A stretch of DNA of 61,772 nucleotides from an uncultured Bacteroidales bacterium (GTDB lineage: Bacteria > Bacteroidota > Bacteroidia > Bacteroidales > UBA932), in assembly GCA_900545245.1 (NCBI GenBank), contig UQYV01000017.1, positions 1 to 61,772 of the forward strand, written 5' to 3'. The notes under the pieces are model-generated. The model was not told where the DNA came from. It saw only the letters and a list, made by a program, of their open reading frames with translations, and did no database searches. Positions 43,752-52,833 of the stretch are shown here, in pieces; positions within the stretch are counted from its first letter, which is position 1; every line of letters starts with the position of its first letter. Made by a program: the position numbers and the translations under genes.

Positions 43752-44900
43752 ATGAAGAAAAAACTAAAAAGACTTGCCCCAAATCAAATCACTGAACTTT
43801 CTCAGTGCGAGATTTTCGTTTTCGGAAGTAATCTTGAAGGTCAGCATATGGGCGGTGCTGCACGCTATGCCTATGACCATTTTGGTGCAGAATGGGGTAA
43901 TGGAGTGGGACCGCAGGGGCGGTGCTACGCGATTCCGACGATGCACGGGAGTCTGTCCGACATCAAACCTTATGTGGACGATTTCATCGAATATGCCAGG
44001 CAGCATCCGATGAACCGTTTCCTTCTCACCAGAATCGGCTGTGGTATTGCCGGCTTCAAAGACAAGGATATGGCGCCGCTTTTTGCGGAGGCTATGAAGT
44101 TACCGAATGTCTCTTTTCCAAAAGAATGGGTTTCCCGGCTTCTATACTACGTCGAGCCAAATGAAAGAATGAAGCAACTTGCTCCTCCTGTCATCAATAT
44201 GGAAGTGCTACAACGACTTTGCGAGGAGCATCTGTATACGATTGGTGCCGGCATCCCTTGGGATGAACCGGATATCCTGATTCGCTATGTCATTGATGAA
44301 GACAAGTTCGGTTATAAGGCTATGGGGAACTTCTTTTTCTTTGCTGACACTCTTTATGTATGGGACTTAGACGATGTCTGGGCTCCTAATCATAATGACG
44401 ACATTGTCGACGTAATCTTCCACGATGAGTGTGAGGGGAGAGGATATGCCCATAGGGCACTTTTTGCCGGTGTCGAGACTCCGTACGAAGATTCAAAAGG
44501 TGAGAAAATCTTCACGGGCGATGTTTGCCATATCAAATTCCACGGCGCCGAGTATGATTTCCCGTTGACCACGCTGGGCTCGGAGGAGAATCCGGAACAG
44601 TTCCGCTATGCCTTTGTTCTGGACAATCACTGCATTTATCCTGAAGAATGTGAGAGCATCACTCGTGTCGGCACCGTATTCTATATGCTTGAGCCGAATG
44701 ATGACGGCAATCTGGTCGATGAAAAAAGTGCAGAATTTACTGACATCTATGGCGAGAACCCGGAACCGATTGAGCACCGCCTGGAAATGGCAAAGTACAC
44801 GCCCAGTTTCTTCAAGGATTATTGGAAATATGTCGTCTTGACGACTATGGAAATAGAGTACGATTGGCGCTACTATCCTGGTCTTCCTAAACCGGAATAG
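43752..44900 (+). CDS. Macro-like/YopX-like fusion protein
   Basis: A 382-residue protein with two parts. Residues about 15-140 (EIFVFGSNLEGQHMGGAARY, GPQGRCYAIPTM, LLTRIGCGIAGFKDKDMAPLF) follow the pattern of macro-like domains of the phage A1S_2505 type, with the Gly-rich loops expected for ADP-ribose-like ligands. Residues about 225-320 (FAGVETPYEDSKGEKIFTGDVCHIKF ... CESITRVGTVFYML) resemble YopX, a phage protein of unknown role. The combination suggests phage or mobile-element origin. It opens the accessory genes upstream of the restriction system. Cytoplasmic; no signal. Function not established. Confidence 0.6.
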   Translation: MKKKLKRLAPNQITELSQCEIFVFGSNLEGQHMGGAARYAYDHFGAEWGNGVGPQGRCYAIPTMHGSLSDIKPYVDDFIEYARQHPMNRFLLTRIGCGIAGFKDKDMAPLFAEAMKLPNVSFPKEWVSRLLYYVEPNERMKQLAPPVINMEVLQRLCEEHLYTIGAGIPWDEPDILIRYVIDEDKFGYKAMGNFFFFADTLYVWDLDDVWAPNHNDDIVDVIFHDECEGRGYAHRALFAGVETPYEDSKGEKIFTGDVCHIKFHGAEYDFPLTTLGSEENPEQFRYAFVLDNHCIYPEECESITRVGTVFYMLEPNDDGNLVDEKSAEFTDIYGENPEPIEHRLEMAKYTPSFFKDYWKYVVLTTMEIEYDWRYYPGLPKPE

Positions 44901-44942
44901 AGATTGTTAGCAGTTGATCGATTTAAACCACAATGCACAGTT

Positions 44943-45680
44943 ATGGAAAATATCTATATCAAAAATCAATTACAGGAACTATTGAATAGGATTCCTGACT
45001 ATTTTGAACCTAACGAGCTTGCTTATTATAGCGCTCATTGTAAAAACGAGCAACAGATTCGAGACAAGATTGCTTGGAAATTACATTTGGCCATTACCTA
45101 AGACAAAAAATATGGGGATAGGTTTGTTGTACGCAGGGAGTGGTCTCCGGAAGAACATCGCGAGTGCAGAGTAGATTTAGCTATCTTAGAAATGGACGAT
45201 AATCGAGAGAAGGTAAAGAAGGTAATAGCATTAATTGAGTTCAAAGCCCATTCTATCGCCAGACCAGAACCTTCGTTCTACTGCTCCGAGTTCAAGCGAG
45301 ATGTAGAAAAAATGCTCAAATTGAAAGATACCGTTGATATATGCAGGAGTGCAGAATTGTATTTTGTCTTTTTGGAGACGGGACAGGATAGGAAAGCCGA
45401 CAAATACCAATCGGTTTTAGGATTCTCGCAGTATCAAACCTCTAAATGTGTTTACTGTAAGGGTGCACGAGACAAAAAATATCTAGATGCAATAAAGTCG
45501 CACTGGAAGGCGTTCAATGAGGGAAATTATAGGGTTGATTATGAAGAAAAGTGCTTACAACCAATAAGCATCCCCGAGCCTGAAGTAATTAAAATAGGAG
45601 AAGCCTTTGGCTATACGCAATATGTTTCACCATTCTTAATAGGACCACTAGATACTTTTTCGAAAAGTCGTCTGAAGTGA
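44943..45680 (+). pseudogene. PD-(D/E)XK-like nuclease gene interrupted by TAA
   Basis: From ATG 44943 a frame of 245 codons runs to 45680 with a single TAA at codon 53 (45099-45101). The downstream text (DKKYGDRFVVRREWSPEEHRE ... CRVDLAILEMDD) continues in frame without a gap. VDLAILE followed by KKVIALIEFKAHS resembles the D...ExK core of PD-(D/E)XK nucleases. The rest is not recognised. It lies 43 nt after the macro/YopX-like gene and before the DpnII-type operon, so it is probably a decayed nuclease of the island. Confidence 0.6.
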
Positions 45681-45706
45681 GATAAAAAGAAAGTCTATGG
45701 ATTTCT

Positions 45707-45736
45707 TTTGTTGTCAGTATGAATTTACTAATTTTG
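45707..45736 (+). promoter_or_regulatory. Promoter of the DpnII-type restriction operon
   Basis: TTTG (45707-45710) and TAATTTTG (45729-45736) with an 18-nt spacer, 67 nt before the first methylase gene. Confidence 0.6.
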
Positions 45737-45802
45737 TAATTATGAACCTTGGTGCAGAAAACTACGCTGCAAATTTAAAGTTTGTGCAAATATGAATTGC
45801 TT

Positions 45803-46714
45803 ATGAAGTCGTTCGAAGACATAACACAAGCTCGGCCGTTCATCAAATGGGTTGGAGGGAAGACACAGTTGCTGGATGAGGTTAGTAAATCGCTTCCTCG
45901 TGATTTCGCATCCCGTCAGCACGTTACGTATGTGGAGCCGTTTGTTGGAGGTGGTGCTGTTTTGTTTTGGATTCTTCAGGAGTATCCCAACATTGAGAAA
46001 GCTGTTATCAACGACATAAACCCGGAACTCATTTGCACCTATCGTGTTATTAAGGAGAACGTGGAAGAGTTAATCGCGGGACTTGCTCATATCCAAGAGG
46101 AGTATATCCCCCTCGGCGCAGAAGAGCGCAAAGCGTATTTCCTTGAGAAAAGAGTCCGTTTCAATACGAAACAGACAACTCCGGTAGAGACGGCAGCTCT
46201 CTTCATTTTCCTCAATAGAACATGCTTCAATGGCCTTTATAGGGTTAATTCCAAAGGCGAATTCAACGTTCCTCACGGAAAATATGCCAATCCTCGTATT
46301 TGCGATGCTGCCAATCTTAGAGCTTGCTCTTCGATTCTCCAGAGAGTCGAAATCCTTTGCGGTGACTTTTCTGAGACCGGTCGTTTCGCCGGTCCTGACA
46401 CATTGTTCTATTTTGATCCTCCGTACAAACCCATCACTGAAACTTCCTCATTCACTTCCTACGCAAAAGAGGGCTTCAATGATGATGAGCAACTCCGTCT
46501 TCGTGACTTCTGTGACCAAATAAGCAAGGAAAAGGCGCTCTTTGTCGCCAGCAACTCTGACCCGAAAGACGTGAATCCCAAGGAGAATTTCTTCGACACC
46601 ATATATCAAAACTTCTTCATTAAGAGAGTATCCGCCTCCAGAATGATTAACTCTGACGCTTCCGGCCGTGGATCCATCTCTGAATTGATGATTTCTAATG
46701 TAGTTAACGTATAA
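45803..46714 (+). CDS. DpnM/Dam-type adenine methyltransferase
   Basis: A 303-residue alpha-class N6-adenine methylase of the Dam/DpnM type, expected to methylate GATC. The AdoMet motif is FIKWVGGKTQLLDEV and VEPFVGGGAVLF; the catalytic motif is LFYFDPPYKPITETSSFTSY; FLNRTCFNGLYRVNSKGEFNVPHG is the family signature in between. ATG 45803 fits the usual N-terminus. It is the first gene of a three-gene operon, 2 nt before the endonuclease. GATC specificity is inferred from the family. Confidence 0.92.
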   Translation: MKSFEDITQARPFIKWVGGKTQLLDEVSKSLPRDFASRQHVTYVEPFVGGGAVLFWILQEYPNIEKAVINDINPELICTYRVIKENVEELIAGLAHIQEEYIPLGAEERKAYFLEKRVRFNTKQTTPVETAALFIFLNRTCFNGLYRVNSKGEFNVPHGKYANPRICDAANLRACSSILQRVEILCGDFSETGRFAGPDTLFYFDPPYKPITETSSFTSYAKEGFNDDEQLRLRDFCDQISKEKALFVASNSDPKDVNPKENFFDTIYQNFFIKRVSASRMINSDASGRGSISELMISNVVNV

Positions 46715-46716
46715 GT

Positions 46717-47574
46717 ATGAGAGATTTTATGACTTGGTTGGCTGGCTTTCGTTCCGCCATAGCCGGTTATAAGTATTACACCGACTTTGATAAGATTTAC
46801 AGGAATGTAAATGCCATCAGAGTTGAGCTTAATATTATGAATTCCTTGGTTGGATGCCAGGACATCGAGAAAGAATTTGTGGCGCTGTGCGGGCGTTATC
46901 CGGAGATCTTAAAGTGTATCCCCATTCTGCTGGCAAAGCGCGAATCCGACATCCTTACAGTGGACTTTGACGGCGAACACGTTTGGAACTTCAGGCGGGC
47001 CAATTACCGCATTGAGGAATACGTGGTATTTATGCGTGAAACAGGGTTGTTTGACCTTATGCAGCAGAAGCACATCCACAATCTTGTGGACTACGTTACC
47101 GGTGTGGAGACTGGACTGGACTCCAACGCTCGCAAAAACCGTGGTGGCCACGTGATGGAAGACCTTGTGGAAGGGTATCTTGTAAAAGCCGGTTTGGTCA
47201 AGGATACATCATATTTTAAGGAGATGTACATCCACGAGATTGAACAGAAATGGGGCATCGACCTGTCTTGCATCTCCAATGAGGGCGGCACTGAAAAGCG
47301 CTTCGATTTCGTTATCAAGCGCCCGGATATGATTTATGGCATCGAGACCAATTTCTACGCAAGTGGCGGCTCTAAATTGAATGAGACAGCCCGCAGTTAC
47401 AAAACTATCGCGCTTGAGACCAAGAATCATCCCAAATTCAAATTCGTCTGGATTACCGATGGTCAGGGCTGGGGTTCTGCTCGCAACAATCTAAAGGAGA
47501 CCTTCGACGTTTTGGAGAACCTTTACAACATAATGGATCTAGATGAAGGTGTGATCGAAAAGAAACTGATATAG
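46717..47574 (+). CDS. DpnII/MboI-type restriction endonuclease
   Basis: A 285-residue type II endonuclease of the DpnII family (PF04556), which cuts unmethylated GATC. Recognisable segments are SLVGCQDIEKEFVALCGRYP, CIPILLAKRESDI, DYVTGVETGLDSNARKNRGG and the catalytic region KRFDFVIKRPDMIYGIETNFYASGGSKLNETARSY, with D...E-x-N in the metal-binding position. It starts 2 nt after the DpnM-type gene and ends 10 nt before the second methylase gene. Intact. Confidence 0.92.
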   Translation: MRDFMTWLAGFRSAIAGYKYYTDFDKIYRNVNAIRVELNIMNSLVGCQDIEKEFVALCGRYPEILKCIPILLAKRESDILTVDFDGEHVWNFRRANYRIEEYVVFMRETGLFDLMQQKHIHNLVDYVTGVETGLDSNARKNRGGHVMEDLVEGYLVKAGLVKDTSYFKEMYIHEIEQKWGIDLSCISNEGGTEKRFDFVIKRPDMIYGIETNFYASGGSKLNETARSYKTIALETKNHPKFKFVWITDGQGWGSARNNLKETFDVLENLYNIMDLDEGVIEKKLI

Positions 47575-47584
47575 TATCGTATCT

Positions 47585-48466
47585 ATGCCTACTGCCTACT
47601 ACAAATCACAGAATAAAAATTTTACGCTCCTGCAAGGAGATTGTATCGAACTTCTGAATTCTTTTGATTTCAAGTTTGATATGATTTTCGCTGATCCTCC
47701 GTATCATTTGTCGAACGGCGGCATCAGTATTCAGAGCGGAGTTCCTGTCTCCGTGAATAAAGGTAATTGGGATAAATCCAGAGGCTTTGAGGAGGACTAC
47801 AAGTTTGATAAAACGTGGCTGACCGCCTGCCGTGAACATTTGAAATCAGATGGCACCATTTGGGTCAGCGGAACGTATCACAATATCTTTTCTGTGGCTC
47901 GCTGCCTTACGGAGCTGGATTTCAAGATACTGAACTGTATCACCTGGGTGAAGACCAATCCTCCGCCCAATCTTTCCTGCCGATACTTCACCTATTCGGC
48001 GGAGTATATTCTGTGGGCCCGAAAGGAGCAGAAAGTGGCTCATTACTACAATTATGAGTTGATGAAGGAGATTAACGGTGGCACCCAGATGCGTGATGTC
48101 TGGACGTTGCCGGCCATTGCTCCGTGGGAGAAATCCTGCGGTAAGCATCCCACTCAGAAACCGTTGTGCGTCCTGTCGAGAATCATTCAAGCTTCCACCA
48201 GGCCTAGTGCATGGATACTTGACCCGTTCACAGGAAGCAGCACCACCGGTATTGCAGCAAACCTTCTTGGACGCCGTTTCCTCGGAATTGACCAGGAAGA
48301 AAAATTCCTCGAGATGAGCAAGTCCCGTCGCGAAGAACTGAACAATACCAATCGTAGATGGGAGATTCTGGAGAAATTGGAGAAGCAAGCTAAACTCTTC
48401 CAGGACAGCGACATCCGCGTTCTGTGTGAGCCAGAGGCGTACTATGGGCCGGAACTCCCGTTCTAA
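47585..48466 (+). CDS. DpnA-like second DNA methyltransferase
   Basis: A 293-residue beta-class methylase with the catalytic motif first (IFADPPYHLSNGG) and the AdoMet motif last (DPFTGSSTTGIAANLLGRRFLGID), as in DpnA. KPLCVLSRIIQASTRP and TWVKTNPPPNLSCRYF are family segments. DpnA of Streptococcus methylates single-stranded DNA and protects incoming transforming DNA; the presence of an orthologue-like gene suggests the system is of the same three-gene type. Gene order here is M-R-A rather than M-A-R. Confidence 0.9.
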   Translation: MPTAYYKSQNKNFTLLQGDCIELLNSFDFKFDMIFADPPYHLSNGGISIQSGVPVSVNKGNWDKSRGFEEDYKFDKTWLTACREHLKSDGTIWVSGTYHNIFSVARCLTELDFKILNCITWVKTNPPPNLSCRYFTYSAEYILWARKEQKVAHYYNYELMKEINGGTQMRDVWTLPAIAPWEKSCGKHPTQKPLCVLSRIIQASTRPSAWILDPFTGSSTTGIAANLLGRRFLGIDQEEKFLEMSKSRREELNNTNRRWEILEKLEKQAKLFQDSDIRVLCEPEAYYGPELPF

Positions 48467-48654
48467 TACTCTCTGTGTTGAGTGTGCACATACGATGCTT
48501 ACGAGAACCGACTTCAAACTGCAAACGTTTTGCTGATTTCGTATGCCACATTTTAGCAACAAAATCCACTACTTTTGCAATACGGGAAACAACAAATCGC
48601 TCGATGTGGCTAAGAATTGTTAGCAATGAGAAGAGGAGTGAAAATATATTTATT

Positions 48655-49149
48655 ATGAAAGATTTTGCAGCAATTGATTTTGAGACGGCTAACGAGTGTC
48701 GTTCCAGTGTGTGCAGTGTTGGCGTGGTAATCGTTCGGGAGGGCAATATTGTGGACTCATTTTATAGCCTGATTCATCCGGAACCGGAATACTATCAATG
48801 GTTTTGTCAGCAAGTTCACGGTCTTACGGAGGAGGATACGGATGACGCTCCGGTGTTCCCTTATGTTTGGGAGAAAATCGCGCCGAAAATAGAAGGCTTG
48901 CCGCTTGTTGCGCACAACAGCACTTTCGATGAAGGATGCTTGAAAGAAGTTTTTAGGGTATATCAGATGGATTACCCGGACTATGAGTTTTATGATACGC
49001 TTTCTGCTTCTCGTAGGCATTACGGCTGCCGTTTGCCGAATCACCAGTTGCAAACAGTGGCAGCAGCTTGTGGTTATGACCTGACCAATCACCACCACGC
49101 CTTGGCCGATGCTGAGGCTTGCGCCCACATTGCTATTAAAATTTTATAA
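48655..49149 (+). CDS. DnaQ-like 3'-5' exonuclease, short form
   Basis: A 164-residue stand-alone DEDDh exonuclease: FAAIDFETANECRSSVCSVG (Exo I), PLVAHNSTFDEGCL (Exo II) and NHHHALADAEACAHIAI (Exo III). It is the compact type often called exonuclease of the DnaQ/RNase T superfamily. ATG 48655 follows an AT-rich leader; a TACTTTTG -7 box lies at 48570-48577. It is the right-most gene of the accessory region, 188 nt after the restriction operon, with its own promoter. Confidence 0.88.
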   Translation: MKDFAAIDFETANECRSSVCSVGVVIVREGNIVDSFYSLIHPEPEYYQWFCQQVHGLTEEDTDDAPVFPYVWEKIAPKIEGLPLVAHNSTFDEGCLKEVFRVYQMDYPDYEFYDTLSASRRHYGCRLPNHQLQTVAAACGYDLTNHHHALADAEACAHIAIKIL

Positions 49150-49163
49150 TCTAAAAATTGTGC

Positions 49164-49171
49164 TATATTTG
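49164..49171 (+). promoter_or_regulatory. Promoter -7 element of the His-rich gene
   Basis: TATATTTG lies only 8 nt before the TTG start at 49180, so the transcript would begin at or next to the start codon (a leaderless mRNA) if this is the promoter used. Confidence 0.5.
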
Positions 49172-49179
49172 CACTTACT

Positions 49180-49518
49180 TTGAAAAAACATCTCGAATAT
49201 TTGAGCGCACTGGCGCTGGTGTTGTTCGCGTTCTTCTTTGCATCAACCAACCTCTTCACCCACGTCCACGAGGGTCCTGAGGGACGGATTGTGCACTCCC
49301 ATCCTTGGAGCGGGAAGCCGCACAGCCACAGTCAATCGGAGTTTCAACTTCTGCAACTCATCTCGCTCAATATCTATCGGGCAGCCGAACAGGTCGGCGT
49401 CACTTCTTTGGTACGCCCCGTTCTCTATGAACTCCCGATGCGGAAACTGCCTGAAGTGATTCAGACAGTTTTCCACCACGTCCTCGGTTTGAGGGCACCG
49501 CCCGTCTTGTCTTTATAG
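49180..49518 (+). CDS. His-rich exported small protein with predicted TTG start
   Basis: A 112-residue protein, KKHLEYLSALALVLFAFFFAS after the start, a signal peptide or anchor. The mature part has a dense histidine cluster (HVHEGPEGRIVHSHPWSGKP then HSHSQ, about residues 28-52) suited to binding Zn, Cu or Ni, and a helical C-terminus. No ATG lies near the signal sequence in this frame; TTG 49180 fits. A TonB-dependent receptor gene follows after 90 nt, so the pair probably handles a metal or metal chelate. No family name is known to me. Confidence 0.65.
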   Translation: MKKHLEYLSALALVLFAFFFASTNLFTHVHEGPEGRIVHSHPWSGKPHSHSQSEFQLLQLISLNIYRAAEQVGVTSLVRPVLYELPMRKLPEVIQTVFHHVLGLRAPPVLSL

Positions 49519-49608
49519 TCTTAACTTAAACTTCTGAGTTACAGAAGACTACGAATTGCGTAGCCTTCGGAGGGCTATGCCTATACTTAACTATATTATT
49601 CGAAACAA

Positions 49609-51927
49609 ATGAAATCAATACATATTATCGCCACTCTCATTGTGGCTACACTTGCTGTGTCCTTCAGCGGACAGAGCTATGCGCAAAAGAAAAAAACAGA
49701 CGCCACCGTCACCGGGCACGTCATCGACGCCAAGACCGGAGAACATCTCCCTTATGTGACAGTGATGGTCGGCGGCACCCAAATCGGCATCCAGACCTCA
49801 TCGTCCGGACACTATACAATCCGAAATCTCCCTTTGGGAAAGCACGATATTGTCGCTTCCTTTGTGGGGTATAAAGATGCGTCCGTTCCACTTGAATTGG
49901 AAGAAGGAAAGTCTTACGAAGTGAATTTCAGCCTTGAACAGGAGGCTCTCTCCCTGGACGGAGTTGTGGTGAGCGCCACCAGAAACCACTCGTCACGTAA
50001 GATGGCCCCGACGCTTGTCAATGTTGTGGACAGCCGCCTTTTCGCCGGCACTTCGTCACCCACCCTTGCAGAGGGACTGAGCTTTCAACCTGGCGTCAGA
50101 GTGGAGAACGACTGTCAGAATTGCGGGTTCACCCAGGCGCGCATCAACGGTCTGGACGGTCACTATTCACAGGTCCTCATTGACTCCCGGCCCGTATTCT
50201 CGGCTCTTGCCGGCGTGTATGGTCTGGAACAGATTCCCGCATCGATGATTGACCGTGTCGAGGTGGTTCGCGGTGGCGGTTCTGCGCTTTTCGGTGCTTC
50301 CGCCATTGGAGGAACAATCAACATCATCACCAAGGAAGCCCTGCGTTCGAGTGCGGGAGTAAGCCACGAGCTCACTTCTATCGGGATAAGCCGGGCTCTT
50401 GACAACAACACGAGCCTTAACGCTTCGATGGTTACCGACGACGGCCGGGGAGGGCTTTTCGTCTTTGGACAGAGGCGTAGTCGAAACGGCTACGATGCTG
50501 ACGGAGACGGATTTACGGAAATTCCTACGATAAACTCCATCACGGTCGGCACAAGAGGACATATCCGGGTGAGTCCATTTTCGAAAATCCGGCTTGAGTA
50601 TCACGCCATCAAAGAGGATAGGCGAGGAGGAGACCGTCTGGACCGTCCGGCACACGAGGCGCTTATCGCCGAGCAGACACAGCACACAAACAACAGCGGT
50701 TCCCTCAGTTATGACGGCCAAAGTCAGGACGGCAAGCACCTGTGGAACGCATATATCTCGGCACAGCACATCAGTCGCAACAGCTACTATGGCTCCGGGA
50801 TGGACCCGAAGGCTTATGGAAGGACGAGGGATCTCACCGCAGTATGCGGAGGGCAGTATTCCTATAAATTCGACCGTCTTCTTTTTATGCCCGCGCAACT
50901 CACCGCCGGACTGGAGTACAATTTCGACGACCTGAAAGATGTCTCTCTCGGGTATGATTACAGGACAGACCAGCGAATCCACATCGTCGGCACATATCTT
51001 CAGAACGAATGGAAAAACGCGCATTGGGGACTTCTCGCCGGAGTCCGTATGGATAAACACAATCTTATCTCGCGACCGATATTCTCCCCAAGGGTCAATC
51101 TTCGTTACAGCCCGTTCAGAGACCTGAGTTTCAGGGCCATATATGCAGGAGGCTTCCGTGCACCGCAGGCCTTTGACGAGGACCTTCACATCTCCGTCGC
51201 CGGCGGGGAGCGCATAAGAATCCGACTTGCCGATAAACTTCGCGAGGAACGTTCCCATTCGTTCAGCGGTTCGGCCGACTGGTATCGCAGTTTCGGGAAA
51301 GTCTCACTCAACCTTATGGCGGAGGGATTCTTCACCTTATTGAAGAATACATACGCCCTGCGGAAGACCGGTGAAAAGGCGGACGAGGGAAAGAGCAGCA
51401 TTATGGAGCGTTACAACGGGCCCGGTGCGAAAGTTTATGGCTGTACGATGGAGGGAAGGCTCGCCGTTGCGAGGATTTTCAGCTTCCAGGGAGGTCTGAC
51501 TTTGCAGAGAAGCCGCTATGATGTGGCTAAATCTTGGAGTGACGACGATAAGGTCGCTCCGGAGAGGGAGATGTTCCGTTCGCCGAATTTTTATGGTTAT
51601 ATGGTCGCCCGTTACACACCGTTCAGAAATTTCGATATCGACCTTTCAGGCACCTACACCGGCTCAATGCTCACTCCGCACATGAAGGGAAGCGGTACGG
51701 ATGTCGATGTTGCCGTCCGCACTCCGTCGTTCTGGGATATGAGTTGCAAGATCGGCTATGAATTCAATATAATGGGTATTTGTCGTCTGAAACTGTACAC
51801 CGGAGTAAAGAATATTTTCAATTCCTATCAGAAAGACTTCGACAAAGGAGAGGGACGGGATTCGGGATATATCTACGGCCCGTCGCTCCCGCGCTCGCTC
51901 TTTTTCGGAATGGGTATGAATTTCTAA
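49609..51927 (+). CDS. TonB-dependent receptor (metal/cobalamin type)
   Basis: A 772-residue outer-membrane receptor. A signal peptide is followed by a carboxypeptidase-like domain (GHVIDAKTGEHLPYVTVMVGG), the TonB-box region LDGVVVSATRNHSSRK, and the plug with ARINGLDGHYSQVLIDSRPV and VEVVRGGGSALFGASAIGGTINI, then a barrel ending LFFGMGMNF. NDCQNCGFTQARINGLDG, with two cysteines in the plug, is found in receptors for metals or cobalamin-like ligands rather than SusC glycan transporters; no SusD partner is present. The His-rich gene upstream supports metal uptake. The ligand remains open. Confidence 0.88.
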   Translation: MKSIHIIATLIVATLAVSFSGQSYAQKKKTDATVTGHVIDAKTGEHLPYVTVMVGGTQIGIQTSSSGHYTIRNLPLGKHDIVASFVGYKDASVPLELEEGKSYEVNFSLEQEALSLDGVVVSATRNHSSRKMAPTLVNVVDSRLFAGTSSPTLAEGLSFQPGVRVENDCQNCGFTQARINGLDGHYSQVLIDSRPVFSALAGVYGLEQIPASMIDRVEVVRGGGSALFGASAIGGTINIITKEALRSSAGVSHELTSIGISRALDNNTSLNASMVTDDGRGGLFVFGQRRSRNGYDADGDGFTEIPTINSITVGTRGHIRVSPFSKIRLEYHAIKEDRRGGDRLDRPAHEALIAEQTQHTNNSGSLSYDGQSQDGKHLWNAYISAQHISRNSYYGSGMDPKAYGRTRDLTAVCGGQYSYKFDRLLFMPAQLTAGLEYNFDDLKDVSLGYDYRTDQRIHIVGTYLQNEWKNAHWGLLAGVRMDKHNLISRPIFSPRVNLRYSPFRDLSFRAIYAGGFRAPQAFDEDLHISVAGGERIRIRLADKLREERSHSFSGSADWYRSFGKVSLNLMAEGFFTLLKNTYALRKTGEKADEGKSSIMERYNGPGAKVYGCTMEGRLAVARIFSFQGGLTLQRSRYDVAKSWSDDDKVAPEREMFRSPNFYGYMVARYTPFRNFDIDLSGTYTGSMLTPHMKGSGTDVDVAVRTPSFWDMSCKIGYEFNIMGICRLKLYTGVKNIFNSYQKDFDKGEGRDSGYIYGPSLPRSLFFGMGMNF

Positions 51928-51986
51928 AGAAGAAGAGGGCGTATTCCTTGGAAACGTCTTGGAATACAAACTCAATCTATGCAAAA

Positions 51987-52018
51987 ATGCCGACACCGGA
52001 TATCTCCGATGTCGGCAT
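51987..52018 (-). terminator. Hairpin between the receptor gene and hsp20
   Basis: ATGCCGACA (51987-51995) pairs with TGTCGGCAT (52010-52018), with GGA/TCC inside. On the minus strand it is followed by TTTTTGC, so it can end transcription from the hsp20 side; it also lies 60 nt after the receptor stop. A smaller GTATTCC/GGAATAC hairpin is at 51938-51964. The rest of 51928-52201 holds only the 30-nt repeat copy B. Confidence 0.7.
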
Positions 52019-52043
52019 CGAACCGTTTATGTTGCTTGTTTAG

Positions 52044-52073
52044 AAACCTTCAAAAGATAACCTGCATCATCTT
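52044..52073 (+). repeat. 30-nt repeat, copy B
   Basis: Matches 32779-32808 at 28 of 30 positions, the differences being A to G twice. It too follows a terminator-like hairpin (26 nt away). Confidence 0.7.
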
Positions 52074-52201
52074 TCTCATTCTTTTCGGTCTATATTTATT
52101 TTCTCATCAGTCGTGTACCTCCAGTACACTCCTTCTTCCAAAAGAAATCTATACTCGAAAATAATTGACAAATCTGAAGCAGTTTATTTTTTTCATGTTT
52201 T

Positions 52202-52681
52202 TTATTTAATTTCAATTGCCCTGTTGCTCGGAACTTCCTTCACAACCTCTTTCTTAGGCAACTCGATTTTCAGCACGCCGTGCTCCATCTTTGCTGCAAT
52301 CTTTTCAGCGTTGACAGACTCCGGAAGCGTAAAGCTCTGACGGAATGACGTGTATGAGAACTCATGACGCAGGTACTGTCCGTGCTTTTTCCCGTTCTCT
52401 TTCTTCTCACCTTCCTTGTTCTCAGCCTCGTTGCCCTTTTCGGACTTCTTCTCAAGGCTGATTACCAATTCGTTGTCCGGGGTAAGATTGATCTTGAAGT
52501 CATCCTTGGTCATACCAGGAGCGGCGACCTCGACTTCGTACTCATTATCGCGTTCAATTACATTGATGGCCGGCGTTGATGATGCATGTCTGTACTGAGG
52601 TACAAAAACTCTGTCGTCAATGTCAAACAGGTCATTGAACAATTCAGGCAACCAGTTCTGTGATTTCATAATAGGCATCAT
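52202..52681 (-). CDS. Hsp20/alpha-crystallin family small heat-shock protein
   Basis: A 159-residue chaperone that holds unfolding proteins. The N-terminus has WLPELFNDLFDID, and the alpha-crystallin domain runs from about 35 to 145 (AINVIERDNEYEVEVAAPGM, LPESVNAEKIAAKMEHGVLKIELPKKE). Between strands there is a Glu/Lys-rich insertion (about residues 78-100). Single gene, minus strand. No heat-shock-specific promoter could be recognised. Confidence 0.92.
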   Translation of the reverse strand: MMPIMKSQNWLPELFNDLFDIDDRVFVPQYRHASSTPAINVIERDNEYEVEVAAPGMTKDDFKINLTPDNELVISLEKKSEKGNEAENKEGEKKENGKKHGQYLRHEFSYTSFRQSFTLPESVNAEKIAAKMEHGVLKIELPKKEVVKEVPSNRAIEIK

Positions 52682-52833
52682 AATTTATAAATTTTAATTT
52701 TGTTCGTATTTCATACGCCACTTTTCTACGCTCGGCATAACTCAAGCAAGCTTGGTTCTGCTCTCGCTTATCGAAAAGGTTCAACTTTATCCGTCTTCCG
52801 CATCCCCTCGTTTCCGAGTTTCAGTTTCGGACG

